DNA of 64,000 nucleotides from Zobellia nedashkovskayae (GCF_015330125.1 NZ_JADDXR010000002.1:4873886-4937885), one strand, 5' to 3'. Counted from the stretch's first letter, positions 9,452 through 19,308 are shown. The notes: generated by a model not told the origin, from the sequence alone. Translations and numbers: made by a program.

Positions 9452-10336
9452 ATGAAGCTGACGTACAAACAAACCGAAAAACGACCTGAAAATTCCTTTT
9501 TAGCTCGACAAGATCGATTGCCCTGTATTGAACAGAATTGGCATTTTCATAAAGAATTAGAGTTAATCTACTTTATAAAAAGTAGTGGGACTCGTTATGT
9601 AGGAAACTCTATTGGAAGTTTTGCTCCTGGTGAATTGTATCTTATTGGCAGCAACATTCCACATCTGTTCAAAAATCATAAAGAGTATTACAATGACCAG
9701 CAAGAAGCTGAAGCTGTTAACCTAATTGTCATAAAATTTGAACCCGATTTTTTAGGAAGTGAGTTTCTAGATTTAACGGAATCAAAACGTTTAAAAAGTC
9801 TTATGCAACGTGCAGACCGAGGTGTAAAATTCTCTGCATCTGCAACATACATGGTTCACAATCTTATTTCCGGACTTGTTGGCGACCAGGGTTTATCTAG
9901 CATCGTAGGGCTTTTGAAAATTTTAGACACCTTATCTATGAGTGAAAATTATGAATCGCTATGCTCTGAAGTAATTGCCAATACTTACAACAGCAACGAA
10001 AAGGACAGAATGCGTAAAATCATAAATTTTCTTACCGAAAATTTTGAAAAGAAAATAGAATTAGAAGAAATTGCATCCATAGCGCATATGACTCCAAATG
10101 CCTTCTGCAGGTATTTCAAAAAGAAAACCAGAAAATCTTTTACGCAGTACTTGAACGAAATTCGTTTACGCAATGCTTGTAAACTTTTAATAGAGGGAGA
10201 AATGCAAATTTCCACCGTTTGCTACCAATCCGGTTTTAATACGCTTACCAATTTTAACAGGCAATTTAAAGCCTTAATGAATATCACCCCAACAGAATAC
10301 ATGCAAAAATACAATGAGCGGAAAGAGATGGTATAA
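9452..10336 (+). CDS. AraC-family transcriptional regulator of the carrageenan locus
   Basis: Regulator of 294 residues. An N-terminal cupin-type sensor contains QNWHFHKELELIYF near residue 28 and GELYLIGSNIPHLFKN near residue 62. The C-terminal half has two helix-turn-helix motifs: IELEEIASIAHMTPNAFCRY near 206 and ISTVCYQSGFNTLTNFNRQF near 253, followed by the usual MNITPTEYMQKY. The position just upstream of the transporters matches, from memory, ZGAL_3159, the regulator of carrageenan use in Zobellia. It probably senses a carrageenan-derived sugar and activates the three promoters that share the 21-bp-spaced direct repeat. Its own upstream region lacks that repeat, so autoregulation by the same site is not supported. 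Confidence 0.9.
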   Translation: MKLTYKQTEKRPENSFLARQDRLPCIEQNWHFHKELELIYFIKSSGTRYVGNSIGSFAPGELYLIGSNIPHLFKNHKEYYNDQQEAEAVNLIVIKFEPDFLGSEFLDLTESKRLKSLMQRADRGVKFSASATYMVHNLISGLVGDQGLSSIVGLLKILDTLSMSENYESLCSEVIANTYNSNEKDRMRKIINFLTENFEKKIELEEIASIAHMTPNAFCRYFKKKTRKSFTQYLNEIRLRNACKLLIEGEMQISTVCYQSGFNTLTNFNRQFKALMNITPTEYMQKYNERKEMV

Positions 10337-10388
10337 GCCAAATTAAATGCTCTTGTCTCATGTTTGAGTTCTCTTAAAAATATAGGAA

Positions 10389-10454
10389 GGTTATAATAGT
10401 GCCTACAATGGTTAATACACGCATTTTTACGAAGGTATATTTCAATTATTTTTG
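10389..10454 (+). promoter_or_regulatory. Operator-promoter module A (AraC-type direct repeat and -7 box)
   Basis: Half-sites GGTTATAAT (from 10389) and GGTTAATAC (from 10410) start exactly 21 bp apart, two helical turns, as AraC proteins prefer. A perfect flavobacterial -7 box TATTTTTG follows at 10447-10454, its TTTG 41 bp after the second GG. The same arrangement stands at 11809 and 21176. It drives the GntP permease gene, whose start is about 39 bp downstream. Confidence 0.75.
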
Positions 10455-10492
10455 TTTGGATAGCCTTACCGACCTAACTTTAATATGACCGC

Positions 10493-11794
10493 GTGACGAG
10501 CCTTTTATTCTTACTTCTTTGTATTGTTTTGCTCATTGTTGCGGTAACCGTATTTAAAGTACACCCAATTCCTGCATTACTTATTTCAGGATTGATTTTA
10601 GGGCTAACCACAGGTAGTTCTGTGGAATTGGTTACCGATAGTTTATTGAGCGGTTTTGGAAACACCCTAAAGTGGATTGGCCTTATTATTCTATTTGGCA
10701 CTTTATTGGGTGAAATTCTGGCTCAAACCGGTGGCGCAGATGTGATAGCTCTTACCATTATAAATTTATTCGGCACAAAGTATCTTCCATTGAGTGTGGC
10801 CGTAATCGGTTTTTTAATTGGTATACCCGTTTTTATGGATGTTGCCTATTTAACCTTATTACCAACCATATTCGTCCTTTCAAAAAAATCTGGCCATTCC
10901 GTTCTTACTTTAGGACTTTCTTTAGCTATTAGTCTTACGGTTGCTCACGCATTAATTCCACCAACACCCGGTCCACTTGCTGTTGCGGCCATTCTTGAGA
11001 TTAATATTGGAGACATGATTCCCATTAATATTGTGGTAGCCTTAGCAGCAATAGCTGGAGGTTTACTGTGGATAAAACTCAACAAGACAAACCTTGCCCT
11101 TAAATTACCCGAGACAACTATTGGTGAGGCATCAAAAGTAAAAGAGCTTACTGGTTTCAAAAGAATATTACCTTTTGCCGCTTTATTAGTACCTCTATTT
11201 CTGATGTCCATAGGCACTATTTTTCCATCGGAAAACGGATTTATCACATTTATTAAAAACCCAGTATGGGCACTTCTTATAGGTGTACTCTTCGCACTCC
11301 CTTTACTTCCTAGAAAAGATTTTTCTACCCGTTTGAATACATTCTTTAAAACTTCGGGAGAGAAATCAGCTATTGTCATTCTTATAACCGGTACGGGTGG
11401 TGCTTTCGGACAGGTAATTAAAGACACGGAAATAGTAGGTTCAATGTTTTCCGATGTAGGTGATATTGCAGCTATGGGTGTAGTTATTCCATTTTTATTG
11501 AGTTTTCTTTTTACTACAGTTACAGGATCAATTACAGTTTCACTTATCACTACGGCCTCTATTGTTGCTCCATTAGTTTCTAATGGCACCCTGCACCCAA
11601 CGTTTACCGCTGCGGCAATTGGTGCTGGTTCTCTTGGGATTATCCACGTAAACAGTAGCTTCTTTTGGTTGTTTAAAGAAGTACATGAGGTTTCTGTATC
11701 ACGGTTACTAAAATCTTTCAGCCTATTATCCGGTGTGGTGGCTTTAAGTGGAGGACTTCTTGTGCTGGCATTATATTATTTTAGCGAACTCTAA
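10493..11794 (+). CDS. GntP-family permease (gluconate:H+ symporter type)
   Basis: Integral membrane protein of 433 residues with about 12 hydrophobic segments and GntP-family features such as GIPVFMDVAYLTLLP near residue 103 and AHALIPPTPGPLAVAA near 151. These permeases import gluconate-like sugar acids with protons. The start is GTG at 10493: an ATG eight bases earlier is out of frame and stops at once. It has its own operator-promoter module upstream and is followed by a second module, so it is a single-gene unit. In this locus it probably imports an acid related to 3,6-anhydrogalactonate or galactonate; the Zobellia locus has the same gene next to its AraC gene. Confidence 0.88.
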   Translation: MTSLLFLLLCIVLLIVAVTVFKVHPIPALLISGLILGLTTGSSVELVTDSLLSGFGNTLKWIGLIILFGTLLGEILAQTGGADVIALTIINLFGTKYLPLSVAVIGFLIGIPVFMDVAYLTLLPTIFVLSKKSGHSVLTLGLSLAISLTVAHALIPPTPGPLAVAAILEINIGDMIPINIVVALAAIAGGLLWIKLNKTNLALKLPETTIGEASKVKELTGFKRILPFAALLVPLFLMSIGTIFPSENGFITFIKNPVWALLIGVLFALPLLPRKDFSTRLNTFFKTSGEKSAIVILITGTGGAFGQVIKDTEIVGSMFSDVGDIAAMGVVIPFLLSFLFTTVTGSITVSLITTASIVAPLVSNGTLHPTFTAAAIGAGSLGIIHVNSSFFWLFKEVHEVSVSRLLKSFSLLSGVVALSGGLLVLALYYFSEL

Positions 11795-11808
11795 GCTACC
11801 CACAACTC

Positions 11809-11874
11809 GGTTAAAATAATGTCACACTAGGGTAAAATCCGAGAATCCAACTGCTTTATATTCAATTTTCTTTG
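11809..11874 (+). promoter_or_regulatory. Operator-promoter module B (AraC-type direct repeat and -7 box)
   Basis: Half-sites GGTTAAAAT (from 11809) and GGGTAAAAT (from 11830) start 21 bp apart. A -7-like box TTTCTTTG lies at 11867-11874, with TTTG again 41 bp after the second GG. The spacer region TATATTCAATT is also shared with module A. It stands in front of the operon that begins with the RhaT-like permease gene at 11943. Confidence 0.73.
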
Positions 11875-11942
11875 TGTCACATGAGGATTTGAACACATCT
11901 ATCTTCCATATTACTAATTCCAAAGAAAATAAAACAACACAT

Positions 11943-12950
11943 ATGGATACCTATCTATTGGCTATCGTTTTAATACTATTCGCTAGTTTCTTTCAAGGAA
12001 CTTTTGGATTAGGAATGAAGCACATTGCACCTTTAAAATGGGAAGCTTGGTGGTTAGTCCACGCATTTACGGCCATGATACTATTCCCAATTATCTGGGC
12101 ATTAATAGTCATGCCAAACCTTTTTGAAATCATTTCTAAAACTGATAGCAACACTTTATTCTTAGCTGCTTTTTACGGCTTCCTTTGGGGTATTGGCGGT
12201 ATTCTTTTTGGAGTTAGTGTGGAGAAAACGGGTATTTCTATTACCTATGGTATTGTTATGGGTCTTGCTGCATCAGTTGGTTCTATTATTCCTCTTTTTC
12301 AGATTGAAGGAGCGTTTGACCAACCGTCATTCCCCATCATAATGGTGGGCGTTGCCTTACTACTTGTGGGTGTTGCTATTACAGCGGTGGCAGGTGTCAA
12401 AAGAGACAAATTACATAGTAATTCCTCCACGACGACTAAATCTATAAAAATTGGAGTATTGATTGCCGTAGCATCAGGTGTGTTATCTGCCTTTTTAAAT
12501 GTTGGTTTTTCAAATGCAGCTCCGGTTGCAGCAATTGCCGTAAACGATTATGGTGTAGGTGCACAAAATGCTAGTTTAGCATCGTGGGTGGTCGTTTTAT
12601 TAGGTGCATTTGTTATGAACGGAGGTTATGCGCTCTACCTTTTCATCAAAAATAAATCATGGAATGCCTATTCAATCCCAAAAAAGGGCAAGGCCTTAAA
12701 ATGGGCCATTGCTGCAGGTATTTTTTGGTTCGCAGCGCTTGGAGTCTATGGTCAAGGCGCAGCACTTATGGGTAACTTAGGTCCTGTAGTGGGGTGGCCA
12801 ATTCTTTTGGGACTAGCCCTAATCATTAGTAATATCTGGGGATATAGAGAAGGAGAATGGAAAAATGCGGACAAGCCTTTTAAAATTTTATTAGCAGGCC
12901 TTGCCGTTCTGATCATCGCCATTTGTATTTTAGGATACGCCAATTACTAA
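11943..12950 (+). CDS. RhaT-family sugar:proton symporter
   Basis: Membrane protein of 335 residues with about ten hydrophobic segments, recognisable as the L-rhamnose/proton symporter (RhaT) family, e.g. FFQGTFGLGMKHIAPLKWE at the N-terminus and GPVVGWPILLGLALIISNIWG near residue 278. I start at ATG 11943. The frame runs back to 11874, but that part overlaps the -7 box and reads as leader. It is the first gene of a tight operon with the four anhydrogalactose enzymes, so the likely cargo is 3,6-anhydro-D-galactose or a close product rather than rhamnose. That specificity is inference from position. Confidence 0.87.
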   Translation: MDTYLLAIVLILFASFFQGTFGLGMKHIAPLKWEAWWLVHAFTAMILFPIIWALIVMPNLFEIISKTDSNTLFLAAFYGFLWGIGGILFGVSVEKTGISITYGIVMGLAASVGSIIPLFQIEGAFDQPSFPIIMVGVALLLVGVAITAVAGVKRDKLHSNSSTTTKSIKIGVLIAVASGVLSAFLNVGFSNAAPVAAIAVNDYGVGAQNASLASWVVVLLGAFVMNGGYALYLFIKNKSWNAYSIPKKGKALKWAIAAGIFWFAALGVYGQGAALMGNLGPVVGWPILLGLALIISNIWGYREGEWKNADKPFKILLAGLAVLIIAICILGYANY

Positions 12951-12984
12951 ACCAACCATTAATTAAACTATAAGCACTTTTATT

Positions 12985-14151
12985 ATGAAAATCCAAAAGA
13001 TAGAGCCTTTTGTTATTACACATAAATTAGACACACCCTTCTATTTTTCGCAGTGGCAGTATGATACTCGTAAGATATGTATCGTGAAAATAACTTTAGA
13101 TGATGGCACATATGGTTGGGGAGAAGGGTATGGTCCTGCGGCGGTAATTAAATCCGGTATCGATTTTTTCACGCCTTTCCTCTTGGAAAAAAATGCTTTG
13201 GAGCATGAGACGCTGTGGCAAGAAATGTACAGGCGCTCTATGGACTACGCACGTAGCGGAGCATTTCAAGCTGCTATTAGTGCTATAGATGTTGCGTTGT
13301 GGGATATTAAGGGGAAGCTTTTAAACCAGCCCGTCTCCGTGTTATTAGGCGGTATTAAAAACCCGATTATAGAACCTTACGCCACTGGATTATATTTTAC
13401 CCGAAGCGAGAACCTTGAAGAGCTTTTGGTTGAAGAGGCGCTATTATACAAATCTCAAGGATTCAAAGCCACAAAAATGAAAGTAGGTCTAGGCATTCAG
13501 CAAGACCTAAAATATATTGCCGCAATTCGCAAAGCCATTGGGCCAGACATGAGTTTAATGATAGATTCCAATCATGCTTATTCTTATAAAGAGGCCATAG
13601 AACTGGCAAGAAAAGCTGAAAAATATGATATTTCTTGGTTTGAAGAACCAGTATCACCAGAGGATTATGACGGGTACCGCAGACTAAGAGAAAATACTAC
13701 TATACCTATTGCGGGTGGTGAATGCGAATATTTGAAATTTGGTTTTAAACGTCTTTTTGAGAATGATTGTGTAGATATAGCGCAACCTGATATTTGTGCA
13801 ACGGGCGGATTAACGGAAGCCAAGCGAATTACGACTTTAGCACAAGCATACAACAAAGATGTTGTACCACATACTTGGGGAACATGGATTGCTATAAGTG
13901 CTGCAATTCATCTGGTTGCCAATTTAGATAAGAATCCAGGTAGAATGTACAACGATCTACCTACAATGGAATTGGACAGAACGGAAAATGCACTTCGTGA
14001 CGAGGTTACCCTTCACAATGTAAAACTCGAAAATGGACATCTAGAAGTACCGCGTACACCAGGCTTGGGCGTAGATGTTGACATGGACAAATTAGAATAC
14101 TATTTAGATAAAGAAATACATAAAGATGGAGCAGTTAAAATTCGGTCATAA
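12985..14151 (+). CDS. dauB: 3,6-anhydro-D-galactonate cycloisomerase
   Basis: Enolase-superfamily enzyme of 388 residues, mandelate-racemase/muconate-lactonising type. Catalytic residues are in place: K164-x-K166 in TKMKVG, metal ligands D194 (IDSNHAY), E221 (FEEPVSPED) and E246 (GGECEY), and H296 in VPHTWGTW. It is predicted to open 3,6-anhydro-D-galactonate to 2-keto-3-deoxy-D-galactonate, step two of the pathway. Its end overlaps the start of the dehydrogenase gene by 26 bp, pointing to coupled translation. The gene name follows the dauABCD naming used for Zobellia, as I recall it. A generic galactonate dehydratase is the main alternative, made less likely by the complete neighbouring pathway. 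Confidence 0.87.
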   Translation: MKIQKIEPFVITHKLDTPFYFSQWQYDTRKICIVKITLDDGTYGWGEGYGPAAVIKSGIDFFTPFLLEKNALEHETLWQEMYRRSMDYARSGAFQAAISAIDVALWDIKGKLLNQPVSVLLGGIKNPIIEPYATGLYFTRSENLEELLVEEALLYKSQGFKATKMKVGLGIQQDLKYIAAIRKAIGPDMSLMIDSNHAYSYKEAIELARKAEKYDISWFEEPVSPEDYDGYRRLRENTTIPIAGGECEYLKFGFKRLFENDCVDIAQPDICATGGLTEAKRITTLAQAYNKDVVPHTWGTWIAISAAIHLVANLDKNPGRMYNDLPTMELDRTENALRDEVTLHNVKLENGHLEVPRTPGLGVDVDMDKLEYYLDKEIHKDGAVKIRS

Positions 14152-15568
14152 GAAATTATATATTGATGGTGCACTTGTAGAAGCCTCAAACAATAAAACT
14201 TTTGAGGTTATTTGCCCAGCGGACGAAAAGCCCACTGCTACAATTGCTTGGGCTAGTTTAGAAGATACCAAAAGAGCTTTAAAAACTGCAGAATCAGGTT
14301 TTAAAACTTGGTCAAAACTTCCCATACAAGAGCGCCTAGATTGGATAGATAAGCTGAGAAATAAAATCATAGAGAATAGCGACTTGCTACGTGAAAGCAT
14401 CATGTATGAAATGGGCAAAACTTGGGAAGGCTCAGAAGAAGACCTTACCAGCATCACCAATTCTTTACAGTACTATTCTGAAGAAATATTGAAGCGAAAT
14501 GACATTCCTATTGAGGATAAAGAAGGTACTCATGAACACCATTTTGTATCACAACCTTTAGGCGTTGCAGTTGCTTTCCTAGCGTATAACTTTCCGTTGT
14601 TGAACTTAGGTTTTAAACTAGGGCCTGCGCTAGCCGCTGGCTCAAGTATCATTTTAAAACCTTCAGAATTTTCACCTTTATCGGCCTATATTATTGGAGA
14701 ATTATGTGCTGAAATTAATTTCCCAAAAGGAGTAATAACTGTTCTTTGTGGGGATTTAAACGATGTGGGTATTCCTCTTTGCGAAAGTAAAATTCCAAGA
14801 CTGATTACCATGATCGGTTCTACGGAAACTGCGCAAAAGCTTATAGCACAAAGTACAAAAACATCCATAAAAAGATACAGCATGGAATGCGGCGGAAATG
14901 CCCCGTTTATTGTTTGTAAGGATGCCGATTTAGAACTGGCCATAAATATTGGTACAGCTCTTAAAGTTGGTAACTCAGGACAAATCTGTGTAGCTCCTAA
15001 TCGTTTTTTCGTTCACGAATCGCTTATAGAAAAATTTGCGGCTGGCATGGTAGAAAAGTTTAAAGGAACTAAACTTGGGTTTGGGCGAGAGAACAAACCT
15101 GATATGGGTCCGTTGACCAACAAGCAATCGGTTATAAAAGTCCAAGGTATTGTAGATACAGCAGTTAAACAGGGTGGTAAATTACTATATGGCGGAAGTG
15201 CTTTAGAAGGTTCTGGCTATTATTTTGAACCTACGGTTATTACCTTCAACAAAAATGAAGTTGAAATTCTTCAACATGAAATTTTTGGTCCTGTAGCCCT
15301 CATTGTTCCATTTAAAACAAAAGAAGAGGTTATTGTACTGGCCAATAATACAGATGCGGGGCTAGCTTCTTACGTGTTTTCTAAGGATGAAGAAACGCTA
15401 GATTTCTTTGCCAACGCCCTAGAATTTGGAGAAGTACAGCTTAATGGTGTTAAATATGATATATACTTACCACATGGTGGTGTTAAAAACAGTGGTATAG
15501 GAGTGGATTGCTCTACTTATGCGCTAGATGATTATCTTGCCAAAAAAAGAGTAACCAAAGCTTTATAA
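14126..15568 (+). CDS. dauA: 3,6-anhydro-D-galactose dehydrogenase (aldehyde dehydrogenase family)
   Basis: NAD(P)-dependent aldehyde dehydrogenase of 480 residues, normal length. Catalytic Cys288 is in NSGQICVAPN and Glu254 in MECGGNAPF. The nucleotide-site region LKPSEFSPLSAY lies near residue 177 and the C-terminal GVKNSGIGVD near 452. It should oxidise the free aldehyde of 3,6-anhydro-D-galactose to 3,6-anhydro-D-galactonate, the first cytoplasmic step. It overlaps the cycloisomerase gene (26 bp) and shares one base (TAATG) with the kinase gene. No signal peptide is visible. By sequence alone a succinate-semialdehyde dehydrogenase is possible; the operon decides the call. Confidence 0.87.
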   Translation: MEQLKFGHKKLYIDGALVEASNNKTFEVICPADEKPTATIAWASLEDTKRALKTAESGFKTWSKLPIQERLDWIDKLRNKIIENSDLLRESIMYEMGKTWEGSEEDLTSITNSLQYYSEEILKRNDIPIEDKEGTHEHHFVSQPLGVAVAFLAYNFPLLNLGFKLGPALAAGSSIILKPSEFSPLSAYIIGELCAEINFPKGVITVLCGDLNDVGIPLCESKIPRLITMIGSTETAQKLIAQSTKTSIKRYSMECGGNAPFIVCKDADLELAINIGTALKVGNSGQICVAPNRFFVHESLIEKFAAGMVEKFKGTKLGFGRENKPDMGPLTNKQSVIKVQGIVDTAVKQGGKLLYGGSALEGSGYYFEPTVITFNKNEVEILQHEIFGPVALIVPFKTKEEVIVLANNTDAGLASYVFSKDEETLDFFANALEFGEVQLNGVKYDIYLPHGGVKNSGIGVDCSTYALDDYLAKKRVTKAL

Positions 15569-16527
15569 TGCCAATGAAACTACCAGAAAAATTTATTAGC
15601 TGCGATTGGGGTACCACCAATTTTCGGCTGCGTTTAATAGAAACGAAATCGCTCAAAATTCTCTCGGAACACTCGACAGATATGGGCATTAAAAAATGCT
15701 TTCAAGAATTTAAAGAACAATCTAGTGTTTCTCAAGACCAGTTTTTTGCGAAATACCTAAAACATCAAATCAAAAACCTAGACGGTAAAATCAGTAATGA
15801 TTATATTATAGTAGCATCCGGAATGCTCTCATCTTCAATAGGTATGCATGAGTTAAATTATGCAAATATGCCCTTAGCTTTTAATGGCAAGGACCTAATA
15901 AGTAAGTACATTCCTTTTGATGATATGCCAGACCTGTTACTTGTTTCGGGTGCTAAAACAGATTCTGATGTGATGCGGGGGGAAGAAGTTCAGGCTATAG
16001 GTCTCGCTAAAGAGCTTGCTAAACACGAAAAGGGGATTTTATTATTACCAGGCACGCATTGCAAACACATTGCTTTTGAAACAGGTGTTTTTAAAGACTT
16101 TACCACGTATATGACCGGTGAACTTTTTGACACTATTAGCAAGCACACAATTTTATCGGCTTCGCTAACCCCGGCTGCGTGGGATGTTTCTTTTCAGGAT
16201 ATTTTCTTGGAAGGGGTTAAAAAAGGACTAGCAGACCAACAGATGCAATCTTTATTCGCAATCCGGGCAAATACCCTAATTAATCAGGTTTCTGGAGAAC
16301 AAAACTTTTACTTTTTGTCCGGTCTTATGATTGGTGGTGAGTTGGCAAGTTTACAAAACCAGACCGGAACCATCTTTCTAGCGGCAAGTGGCATATACAG
16401 TATACTCTATAAGCTAGCCCTAGAATCATTTTTACCAACCGAACAAATCGTTTGCTTTGAGGAGCAAATTTTAGAAAAAGCATTACTAACAGGACAACAA
16501 CAAATATTACGGACTTATGCAGAATAA
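15568..16527 (+). CDS. dauC: 2-keto-3-deoxy-D-galactonate kinase (DgoK family)
   Basis: Protein of 319 residues of the 2-dehydro-3-deoxygalactonokinase family. An N-terminal ATP-site motif SCDWGTTNFRLRL lies at residues 10-22, with VMRGEEVQAIGLA near 134 and LLLPGTHCKHI near 156. It should phosphorylate 2-keto-3-deoxy-D-galactonate to the 6-phosphate, step three. The start ATG shares its A with the stop of the dehydrogenase gene, and the end overlaps the aldolase gene by 11 bp, so all four enzymes are probably made from one message. No export signal. Confidence 0.88.
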   Translation: MPMKLPEKFISCDWGTTNFRLRLIETKSLKILSEHSTDMGIKKCFQEFKEQSSVSQDQFFAKYLKHQIKNLDGKISNDYIIVASGMLSSSIGMHELNYANMPLAFNGKDLISKYIPFDDMPDLLLVSGAKTDSDVMRGEEVQAIGLAKELAKHEKGILLLPGTHCKHIAFETGVFKDFTTYMTGELFDTISKHTILSASLTPAAWDVSFQDIFLEGVKKGLADQQMQSLFAIRANTLINQVSGEQNFYFLSGLMIGGELASLQNQTGTIFLAASGIYSILYKLALESFLPTEQIVCFEEQILEKALLTGQQQILRTYAE

Positions 16528-17164
16528 TACATTTTCATGGGATAAATATAACCAAAACCCAATAGTGGGAATCCTAAGAGGGCTAACAACAGAAGAGGTT
16601 CTTAAGATTATGCCTTCTTACGTAAAAACTGGTTTTTACACGATTGAAATTACCATGAACTCACCCAAGGTTGCTGAAACCATTGCAACTTTAGCCAAAG
16701 AGTATCCTGAGCTTAATGTAGGCGCTGGTACGGTTTGTACTATGGAAGATTTAAAAATTGCTTTAGATGCTGGCTCTCAATTTATCGTAACCCCAATTAT
16801 TGACGAGGAAGTAATTAAACATTGTGTAGCTAATAACATTCCTATTTTTCCAGGAGCATATACTCCTACTGAAATCCACAAAGCATGGTCTTGGGGTGCT
16901 TCTGCGGTAAAAGTCTTTCCGGCAACGCAGTTGGGGGTTCAATACATAAAAGACGTTTTGGCGCCACTTAATGAAATAAAACTTTTACCTACTGGTGGTG
17001 TTTCAGTAGACAATATAAAATCGTTTTTTGAAGCAGGAGCTGTTGGTGCCGGTTTGGCAAGTGCACTCTTCGATAAAAAGATGATTCGTGAAGGAAACTA
17101 TGCCGATTTGGAAAAGCATTTTATTAAGATGAAAAACGAGATTAAAGATTTCATAAAAGAGTAA
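16517..17164 (+). CDS. dauD: 2-keto-3-deoxy-6-phosphogalactonate aldolase (KDPG/KDPGal aldolase family)
   Basis: Class I aldolase of 215 residues. Schiff-base Lys132 is in SAVKVFPATQLG and proton-relay Glu44 in YTIEITMNSP; VGAGTVCTMED near 73 and LPTGGVSVDN near 158 form the phosphate site. It cleaves 2-keto-3-deoxy-6-phosphogalactonate to pyruvate and glyceraldehyde-3-phosphate, completing the route into central metabolism. By family alone it could act on KDPG; the linked KDGal-type kinase favours the galacto form. It ends 28 bp before the GH129-like gene. Confidence 0.88.
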   Translation: MQNNTFSWDKYNQNPIVGILRGLTTEEVLKIMPSYVKTGFYTIEITMNSPKVAETIATLAKEYPELNVGAGTVCTMEDLKIALDAGSQFIVTPIIDEEVIKHCVANNIPIFPGAYTPTEIHKAWSWGASAVKVFPATQLGVQYIKDVLAPLNEIKLLPTGGVSVDNIKSFFEAGAVGAGLASALFDKKMIREGNYADLEKHFIKMKNEIKDFIKE

Positions 17165-17192
17165 AAATCATCAACATAATCAACTTTTTAAA

Positions 17193-19268
17193 ATGAAAAA
17201 CAATAGAAAAAAGGCTAAACAGAAGATCATATCTTTAGTTATAATTGGTCTGACTGTATTTAACGGTCTCGCTTTGGATACGTATAAATTAGACCCTATT
17301 GTTTTGGAAAATGAAAAGTTGAATGTGAGTGTTGATTCTGAAACAGGATGCTTTTCTGTTACCGAAAAAACTTCTGGTCACGTTTGGAAATCGGACCCGT
17401 GGGAAAATGCCGCGGGTCTATTGACCATAATTGATTCCAAAGGAAAAAAACATACGGTTAACATTTCCAAAAGTAAAAAAATTGAAGTTTCAAAAAAGGC
17501 TAACAATACGGTATCTCTCAAATTTATAGACCCCGTTTTTGAAGATGGCTCCGTAGCTACAGGAGTTTCTATTGTTACAGAATTGAAACTAGACTCAAAA
17601 ACAGCTTTATTAGATGTTGAAGTTATTGAGCGTAATGCCGGTAATTTTAAACTATCGGATTTACGTTATCCAGCACGGGCTTTCAGCTTAAAAACAGATG
17701 AAGACAAGGGTGCTGCTGTAATTCCACAAAAGCAGGGAATTATTTGTCCGTCCTATATTTTTCCTATGAACGGAGGTCGTTTTTGTAAATGGGATGACGC
17801 CACTTACAATAATAAATCACAAGGCTCTTTGGAGTTGTTTAACAATGGAACAGGGCTTACGATGCCTTGGTGGGGAACGTACAATGAAAAATCTGCCGTA
17901 ATAGGTATTGTAGATGAGTCAGCTCGTCCACATTTACAATATAATATCAATAATAATGGTCAATACCTTTTTAAAGGTGAAATGTCTACTTACCAACGTA
18001 TTGTTTTTCTTGACCCTATTTGGAAACTAGATGAGGAAAAAGGTAAAATGAGAATGAGTTATCATTTTATTCCCGGTGGTGATTATGTAGATATGGCAAA
18101 AGAATATCAAAAGGAGACTAAGGCCCGTGGGTATTTTGTTTCCTTAAAAGAAAAATTAAAAAGAAATCCGAATGTAGATAAACTTCCAGGAGCTATCTAT
18201 TTCGGAATCTACGGCGGCTATCCGCATTATGTGAACATGCCCGGAATGGCTTTCACTTTTGATGAATTAAAAAATACGATACAAACCATTCATGATGATT
18301 TAAAAATTAATAAAGCTTTTGTTCATGCATGGGGAACTTTTTCAAATTTCGTACCGCACAACTCCCCTATCAGTGAAGCTTTAGGAGGGCCGGAAAAATT
18401 AAAGGCTGCTGTTGATCTTGCTAAATCCTACGGGTATTTATACTCCTCATATCATGCCTATTCACCTATGCTAGAGAACGACCCTAATTTTACAACGGAC
18501 CTCATGCAGCGGGATGCCGAAGGAAACTTAATGAATACTGGTAGTCGTTGGGCGCGTGTAGACCCAAAATTTCAGAAAGGACTGGCTCAAGAAAACATTG
18601 AAAACGAAATTTCTTATTTAGGCCTAGAGGCCGATATTACGGATATTACCTTTGCCGCATACCGTGAAAATGGAAAAGAAGGCCGGATTGAGTTGGCTAA
18701 ATATATAGACAGCTTTAATTTGGTAAATGGAACCGAACATGGTCAAGAACAGTGGATACCCTATTTTGATATGTTCGAAGGGATGACTTATTTAGAGGAC
18801 CGTCCACTTTCTGTAATCTCCCACCCCGCTCCGCTTTTTAATTTGGTGTATCATAAAGCCATAGCAAATTTCGGGAAGATTCAAGATCCGGATAATGAGG
18901 TTACCGCCAATGGCGATTTTAGAATTAAAGCCTTAAGAAGTATGTTATTTGGCCGAGGTACTACCATATTCTTTTCACCTTATGAATTTGAAGGCATGCG
19001 CCCTATGATAGAAATGGCTAGAGATTTGGTAAGCCCTATTCATAAAGAAACGTTCTATTCGGAATTAAAAAGCCATGAATATTTAAGTGCCGATTATAAA
19101 GTACAGAGAAGTCGCTTCTCCAGTGGCACCGAAGTAATTGCCAATTTAGGTCCGGTAGCACAAACAATTGAAGGTGGCGCTTCCATTCCCGGATATGGTT
19201 ATAGTATTAAAATGAAAGATGGGAGTATAAAAACCGGTCATTTTCAAGTGAGTCTTCACATGGATTAA
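17193..19268 (+). CDS. GH129-like glycosidase, probable 3,6-anhydro-D-galactosidase
   Basis: Protein of 691 residues with a basic N-terminus and hydrophobic stretch (ISLVIIGLTVFNGLALDT) that fits an export signal. The rest has an N-terminal beta-sandwich (about 40-280) and a barrel-like part with acidic stretches (LGLEADITDITFAAYREN near 475, NGTEHGQEQWIPYFDMFEGM near 512). Family GH129 is assigned from memory of the Zobellia locus, where the equivalent gene encodes an enzyme releasing 3,6-anhydro-D-galactose from carrageenan oligosaccharides. It is co-transcribed with the dauBACD genes upstream and a sulfatase gene downstream. The catalytic residues were not verified. Confidence 0.72.
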   Translation: MKNNRKKAKQKIISLVIIGLTVFNGLALDTYKLDPIVLENEKLNVSVDSETGCFSVTEKTSGHVWKSDPWENAAGLLTIIDSKGKKHTVNISKSKKIEVSKKANNTVSLKFIDPVFEDGSVATGVSIVTELKLDSKTALLDVEVIERNAGNFKLSDLRYPARAFSLKTDEDKGAAVIPQKQGIICPSYIFPMNGGRFCKWDDATYNNKSQGSLELFNNGTGLTMPWWGTYNEKSAVIGIVDESARPHLQYNINNNGQYLFKGEMSTYQRIVFLDPIWKLDEEKGKMRMSYHFIPGGDYVDMAKEYQKETKARGYFVSLKEKLKRNPNVDKLPGAIYFGIYGGYPHYVNMPGMAFTFDELKNTIQTIHDDLKINKAFVHAWGTFSNFVPHNSPISEALGGPEKLKAAVDLAKSYGYLYSSYHAYSPMLENDPNFTTDLMQRDAEGNLMNTGSRWARVDPKFQKGLAQENIENEISYLGLEADITDITFAAYRENGKEGRIELAKYIDSFNLVNGTEHGQEQWIPYFDMFEGMTYLEDRPLSVISHPAPLFNLVYHKAIANFGKIQDPDNEVTANGDFRIKALRSMLFGRGTTIFFSPYEFEGMRPMIEMARDLVSPIHKETFYSELKSHEYLSADYKVQRSRFSSGTEVIANLGPVAQTIEGGASIPGYGYSIKMKDGSIKTGHFQVSLHMD

Positions 19269-19308
19269 TAGAAGGTTTCCAGCAAACAAATACAAAAGAC
19301 AGGTCATT

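Noticed and set aside
10945..11589. 214-residue open frame antisense to the GntP permease gene
   Set aside because: Mirror image of a hydrophobic coding sequence; no start signal, no family and the plus-strand permease is clear.
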